Shown piece after piece: positions 6,105-9,492 of a DNA stretch of 9,492 nt; positions within the stretch are counted from its first letter, which is position 1, and every line of letters starts with the position of its first letter. Source of the stretch: an uncultured Clostridia bacterium (GTDB lineage Bacteria; Bacillota; Clostridia; Oscillospirales; Oscillospiraceae). Under the pieces are notes generated by a model. It searched no databases and had not been told where the DNA came from. It worked only from the letters and a program-made list of their open reading frames with translations. The stretch covers positions 1 to 9,492 of the forward strand of contig CAMWTG010000088.1 of assembly GCA_947177115.1 (NCBI GenBank), given 5' to 3'. Made by a program: the position numbers and the translations under genes.

Positions 6105-7481
6105 ATGAAATCACATACCAGATTGCTGACCGTTCTGGATCGCATGGACAACGGCCCCGTAATGGAGGAAAAGGACTTTGATAAGCTGATTTCCAAAACT
6201 GTTCGGGGTTTAATCAAGAAATATAGTCTGAAGTACGATCGCAGCGAGGCCATTATCACAGACGATGATCTGGCTGACCGTTTCTTTGAAGCCGGACTGG
6301 AGCTGGCCTGTACTACCGGCGTGTACTGCACAGACACCCATACCCAGATGATATTCAGCAAGGAAGAGATCTTGCAGGCGCTGCGCTGGGCACCCGATGC
6401 CCTGACCATCGGCTCCGGCCTGGATCAGTGCACGATCGTCACCCGCCGGCCCGAAGATCCTGTGGTGCCTAAGATCGTAGGCGGCGGCTTTGGCGCCCCC
6501 ATCCCCGAGGAGTGGTTCTCCGCCGTTATGGAGAGCTATGCCAAGGAGCCGGTCATCGACTCCATTGTGGGCTGCAATTTCTTTACCACCCATGGCCGTA
6601 CGCCTAAGACCCGCAGCCCCTGGGAGGTCCTTCTGGCGTGGCGCGAGGTGGAATTGATCAAGTCCGCCGCCCAGCGGGCGGGCCGTCCCGGCATCAGCAT
6701 TGGCGTGGTGGAAAACGCTGTATCCGAAATTGGCGAGCTCTCCGGCTCTTCTTATGGCGGTTTCCCCCAGTGCGACTGGCACCACACCTGCTTTGTCAGT
6801 GAGCTGAAGACCAACTATGGCCTGCTCATTAAGGTAGCCCACCTGGTCAAGACCGGCTGCATCATCCACAGCTTCTACAATCCTATCCTGGGCGGTTACG
6901 CCGGCGGCGCGGAGGGTGTTGCCATCTGCGCAGTGGCGGGCATCATAATGGAATGCGTGGTCAATATGGCGACCACCTTCTCCATCTGCCCCACGCATCC
7001 GTTCTATAACTGCGATACCGCGCCTGAGCTTATCTGGGCCGTCAGCGCCGCGCAGCAGGCGGTCAACCGCAATACCCATCTGCTGACCACCGTCATGACC
7101 TCCCCTGTTTCCGGCCCCATGACCGAGAGCCTGCTGTACGAATGCGCTACCATGGCCACTGCGGCTACGGTCTCCGGTACGGCCCGCATCGATGGCGTAC
7201 GCTCCGCCGTAGGTGTGGAGATCCTCCACGTAACCGGCCTGGAGGCCCGCTTTAACGGCGAGATTGCCCACGCCGCCGCAGGCGTGTCCCGGAAGGACGC
7301 CAATGAGATGATCAAGGAATTCCAGAAGCACTACGTGCCCTATCTGGACAAGCGCCCCATTGGCAAGAGCTTCCTGGAGGCTTACGACCCCGTTAAGGTT
7401 GAGCCTACACAGGAGTGGCTGGACATGTATGGCAAGGTCAAGGACGAGGTTGGCCGCATCGGTCTGAAAATGAAGTATTAA
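6105..7481 (+). CDS. MtmB-family corrinoid methyltransferase lacking pyrrolysine
   Basis: This 458-residue protein resembles archaeal monomethylamine:corrinoid methyltransferase MtmB, also 458 residues as I recall it. Shared landmarks are GVYCTDTH (72-79), SPWEVL (171-176), AGRPG (192-196), GGYAGG (263-268), GLEARFNGEIAHA (378-390) and a C-terminal EAYD. MtmB carries pyrrolysine, encoded by an in-frame UAG, at residue 202 just after its own AGRPG motif. Here the aligned residue is Gly200 (GGC, 6702-6704) and there is no in-frame UAG. Against remembered MtmB, Glu205 is kept as Glu203, but Glu229 and Glu259 fall at His227 and Phe257. The enzyme therefore probably demethylates something other than monomethylamine, as MtgB does within the related MttB superfamily. 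It starts four bases after the corrinoid-protein stop, implying translational coupling. The substrate is unknown. Confidence 0.87.
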   Translation: MKSHTRLLTVLDRMDNGPVMEEKDFDKLISKTVRGLIKKYSLKYDRSEAIITDDDLADRFFEAGLELACTTGVYCTDTHTQMIFSKEEILQALRWAPDALTIGSGLDQCTIVTRRPEDPVVPKIVGGGFGAPIPEEWFSAVMESYAKEPVIDSIVGCNFFTTHGRTPKTRSPWEVLLAWREVELIKSAAQRAGRPGISIGVVENAVSEIGELSGSSYGGFPQCDWHHTCFVSELKTNYGLLIKVAHLVKTGCIIHSFYNPILGGYAGGAEGVAICAVAGIIMECVVNMATTFSICPTHPFYNCDTAPELIWAVSAAQQAVNRNTHLLTTVMTSPVSGPMTESLLYECATMATAATVSGTARIDGVRSAVGVEILHVTGLEARFNGEIAHAAAGVSRKDANEMIKEFQKHYVPYLDKRPIGKSFLEAYDPVKVEPTQEWLDMYGKVKDEVGRIGLKMKY

Positions 7482-7493
7482 CCGCCGCTCAGC

Positions 7494-7532
7494 AGCCGCT
7501 CCGCCGCCCTACAGGCCATATGCGGAGCGGCT
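7494..7532 (+). terminator. GC-rich stem-loop after the MtmB-like gene, possible leaky terminator
   Basis: AGCCGCTCCGC (7494-7504) pairs perfectly with GCGGAGCGGCT (7522-7532) around a 17-base loop, starting 12 bases after the stop codon. Only CTTTCCC follows, so the T run is weak. It may partly end transcription, or stabilise the upstream message so that the corrinoid protein and methyltransferase are made in excess over the following genes. I see no good promoter between it and 7596. Confidence 0.45.
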
Positions 7533-7595
7533 TTCCCGGTATATTTGCCGCAAAAGAGCGTGTTTTATTGAAAAATACTATGGGAGGCATTTACC

Positions 7596-8603
7596 ATGAA
7601 ACGAAATATGCGCGCATGGAAGGACGAGGTGATCGCAGCTCCCGTCAAGAAGCCTATGCCGATTCTGACTTTCCCGGTGATCCAGTTGCTGGGCATCACG
7701 GTAAAAGAACTCATCAGCGACAGCGAGACCCAAGCGAAAGCCATGAAGCTGCTGGCTGATCGGAACGATTCTCTGGCGGCGGTGAGCATGATGGATCTGT
7801 CCTTGGAGGCGGAGTCTTTTGGTTCGGAGATCCTGGTCAATAATGATGAAGTGCCAGCTGTTATCGGCTGCCTGGTCAACGATCAGGATGAGGCCGACCG
7901 GCTGGCAGTACCTGAAGTAGGCGCGGGGCGGACGCAGATCTATCTGGACGCCATGTCCCGCTCGGTTGAGCTGATCACGGACCGGCCTGTTCTGGCGGGT
8001 ATCATCGGGCCGTATTCCCTGGCTGGCCGTCTGCTGGGTACCGCACAGGCTATGAAGGCCTGCAAGAAAAATCCCCAGTTGGTGCACACAGTGATGGAAA
8101 AGTGTACCCAATTCCTGATTTCCTATGCCAAGGCGTACCGGGACGCCGGAGCTAATGGCATTGTGATGGCGGAGCCGCTGACCGGGCTTCTGTCGCCCAA
8201 GATGGCCGTGGATTTCTCCGAGCCTTACGTCAAGCGGATCGTAGAGGCCGTACAGCAGGACGATTTTATCGTGATCTATCACAACTGCGGCAATAATACC
8301 ATGCTGATGATGGATTCCATCCTGCGGGTAGGCGCCGCCGGCTACCACTTCGGCAACGCCATCTCCATGAAAGAGGCCGTCTCCCTCTGTCCGGGAGACT
8401 TGCTGTGCATGGGCAACGTCAATCCTGCCACCTTTACCTTCGGCACGCCCGAGAGCATCCGAGAGGAAACCCTGACAGTCATGCGCGAGTGCTGCCATGC
8501 GCCGCATTTTATCATTTCCTCCGGCTGCGACATCCCGCCGATCGCCAAGTGGGAAAATATTGACGCTTTCTATCAGGCCGCGGCGGATTTCTACGCCGGA
8601 TAA
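7596..8603 (+). CDS. MtaA/MtbA-like zinc methyltransferase, uroporphyrinogen decarboxylase fold
   Basis: This 335-residue protein belongs to the uroporphyrinogen decarboxylase superfamily branch that contains methylcobamide methyltransferases. The zinc-site pattern His-X-Cys ... Cys is present as His229, Cys231 (YHNCGNN) and Cys311 (SSGCDIPP), in the spacing of methanogen MtaA/MtbA. Such enzymes bind a thiol acceptor on zinc and take the methyl group from the corrinoid protein. In methanogens the acceptor is coenzyme M; in a bacterium without coenzyme M it would have to be another thiol, a folate or an unknown acceptor. Bacterial homologues may also act as substrate-side methyltransferases, so the direction is not certain. 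GGGAGG (7582-7587) sits eight bases before the ATG. The position after the corrinoid protein and MtmB-like gene supports the second-methyltransferase role. True heme-pathway decarboxylase activity is unlikely because of the zinc motif and context. Confidence 0.85.
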   Translation: MKRNMRAWKDEVIAAPVKKPMPILTFPVIQLLGITVKELISDSETQAKAMKLLADRNDSLAAVSMMDLSLEAESFGSEILVNNDEVPAVIGCLVNDQDEADRLAVPEVGAGRTQIYLDAMSRSVELITDRPVLAGIIGPYSLAGRLLGTAQAMKACKKNPQLVHTVMEKCTQFLISYAKAYRDAGANGIVMAEPLTGLLSPKMAVDFSEPYVKRIVEAVQQDDFIVIYHNCGNNTMLMMDSILRVGAAGYHFGNAISMKEAVSLCPGDLLCMGNVNPATFTFGTPESIREETLTVMRECCHAPHFIISSGCDIPPIAKWENIDAFYQAAADFYAG

Positions 8604-8609
8604 CAAGCA

Positions 8610-9278
8610 GTGCGATCCGGAAATGAGCTTCTGATTGCCTGTGGGATGCTTCGGGATGAGCTGGAGCTGGCGATGGCCCGGACGGGCCGTACACCGGAAA
8701 CCGTATGGCTGGACAAGGGGCTGCACGACTCCCCGGCAGTCCTGCGTGCCGCGTTACAGGAGGAAATCGACCGGCGGGAGGGTACTTGCGGCCTGATCCT
8801 GCTGGGGATGGCCTACTGCGGCGGCGCGCTGGACGGTGTAGGCAGCAGGTCTTCCGCCATTGCGGTACCGAGATTTGATGACTGCATACGGCTTCTCCTG
8901 GCTCTGGCCCCAGGGAAACACGACCCCGGCGACAGCCGCAGTCTGTACTTCACCCGGCAGTGGATGGCCTCCGACCGCTACATTGCGCGGGAAATGGAGG
9001 GGTACCGCCGCACCTACGGCGAAAAAAAGGCCGCAAAAATCCAGCGCGCCATGCTGTCTGGGTACCGGTGGCTGCGGCTGGTGGACACCGGAGGATATGA
9101 GCTGGCCGCATACGAGGACGCCGCCAAATCGGACGCGGCGGCGCTGGGCCTGGCATACAGTGATCAGCAAGGTACTGTACGGGTATTGGAAAAGCTGCTG
9201 CGGCATGAATTTGACGAAGAATTTTGCCTTACAAAACCAGGAGAACGGATAACACAGCGGCAATTCTGGAATATCTGA
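8610..9278 (+). CDS. DUF1638 family protein of the methyltransferase operon
   Basis: This 222-residue protein matches my memory of DUF1638. It opens with LLIACGMLRDEL (7-18), has a central GMAYCGGALDGV followed by a conserved VPRFDDC (86-92), and later YFTRQW. No membrane segment or signal peptide is visible. The biochemical function is unknown. Members are commonly found beside corrinoid-dependent methylamine-type methyltransferase genes, which matches this site. GTG at 8610 is the first possible start after an in-frame TAA at 8601-8603, and that TAA is also the stop codon of the upstream gene. The motif ACGML begins close behind, so a later ATG would cut into the domain. No good Shine-Dalgarno precedes it, so the six-base gap suggests translational coupling. 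The call is good at family level only. Confidence 0.78.
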   Translation: MRSGNELLIACGMLRDELELAMARTGRTPETVWLDKGLHDSPAVLRAALQEEIDRREGTCGLILLGMAYCGGALDGVGSRSSAIAVPRFDDCIRLLLALAPGKHDPGDSRSLYFTRQWMASDRYIAREMEGYRRTYGEKKAAKIQRAMLSGYRWLRLVDTGGYELAAYEDAAKSDAAALGLAYSDQQGTVRVLEKLLRHEFDEEFCLTKPGERITQRQFWNI

Positions 9279-9492
9279 TCAGGTTCCGCGATTAGAAGCG
9301 CAGTACCGTTACCATGCGGGAATCTTGAAATTGCAGCAGTTGGACAGACAGAACCAAGAAAGTGTTTTGCCAAAGAAGCGGCGGCCCTGGAGAGGGGCGC
9401 CGCGTCTATATTCAAAACGATTACAAAAACAGCAGCTGATCCCACCGGCGTACTCCGGCTCCCAATTGTGCCAGACGGTCGTGACCTGTCTA
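9279..9492. other. Downstream non-coding region
   Basis: These 214 bases follow the last gene. No plus-strand reading frame of useful length with a start and ribosome binding site is present. The minus-strand frame at 9164-9445 overlaps the DUF1638 gene and has low-complexity, shadow-like composition. Apart from the stem-loop at 9378-9403 I see nothing identifiable. The last 60 bases could belong to a neighbouring gene that continues past the window. Confidence 0.5.
9378..9403 (+). terminator. GC-rich stem-loop, candidate operon terminator
   Basis: GCGGCG (9378-9383) pairs with CGCCGC (9398-9403). The stem can be extended inward by CCC (9385-9387) with GGG (9394-9396 or 9395-9397), around a small loop. 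It lies 99 bases after the DUF1638 stop. The following GTCTATATTC has few consecutive Ts, so it is a weak intrinsic terminator by the usual rules. Confidence 0.4.

Noticed and set aside
6105..7481. Pyrrolysine-containing MtmB or a read-through UAG
   Set aside because: The frame has no in-frame TAG and ends in TAA. The position aligned with pyrrolysine is a GGC glycine codon.
7545..7581. TTGCCG ... TACTAT as a separate promoter for the MtaA-like gene
   Set aside because: The spacing is 25 bases, outside the workable range.
7596..8603. Heme-pathway uroporphyrinogen decarboxylase (hemE)
   Set aside because: The His-X-Cys...Cys zinc pattern and the corrinoid-operon context indicate the MtaA/MtbA branch.
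7578..8726. Long minus-strand ORF (382 codons)
   Set aside because: It is antisense to the MtaA-like gene and has histidine- and glutamine-rich shadow composition with no recognisable motif.

Overview
The window is about 57% G+C by eye. It carries six plus-strand genes for corrinoid-dependent methyl transfer and no convincing minus-strand gene. Strong AGGAGG-type ribosome binding sites, the codon use and the gene families suggest an anaerobic Firmicute, probably a gut-type clostridium of the Oscillospiraceae kind. That assignment is inference; there is no rRNA or marker gene here.

Left block (1-4948). After a 237-base leader with two inverted repeats comes a 775-residue fusion protein (238-2565). 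It joins a GntR/UTRA transcription regulator to a RACo-type corrinoid-protein reductive activase (2Fe-2S ferredoxin domain plus ASKHA/DUF4445 domain). A perfect Shine-Dalgarno followed by an in-frame GTG lies exactly at the regulator/activase junction, so a free activase may also be made. A 94-base gap with a strong hairpin separates it from a xanthine dehydrogenase-family molybdenum hydroxylase large subunit (2660-4948). The usual FAD and Fe-S partner subunits of that enzyme are not in the window.

Middle (4949-5443). This is an AT-richer 495-base intergenic stretch. It has a good sigma-70-type promoter (TTGACA, 18 bases, TGnTATGCT) that should drive the right block, plus several inverted repeats, one of which embraces the promoter.

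Right block (5444-9278). This is a tight operon of four genes: a corrinoid carrier protein of the MtmC/MttC/MtbC type, an MtmB-family (monomethylamine methyltransferase-like) protein that lacks pyrrolysine, a MtaA/MtbA-like zinc methyltransferase of the uroporphyrinogen decarboxylase fold, and a DUF1638 protein. The last 214 bases hold a GC-rich stem-loop and no gene that I can support.

A working model (inference) runs as follows. The MtmB-like enzyme moves a methyl group from an unknown substrate to Co(I) of the corrinoid protein. The MtaA-like enzyme passes it to an acceptor. The activase domain of the fusion re-reduces corrinoid that has oxidised to Co(II). The GntR/UTRA part senses a small molecule and controls the locus. 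The molybdenum hydroxylase suggests that the methylated substrate, or its demethylated product, is an N-heterocycle or aldehyde. The most unusual points are the regulator-activase fusion with its internal start and the pyrrolysine-free MtmB homologue.
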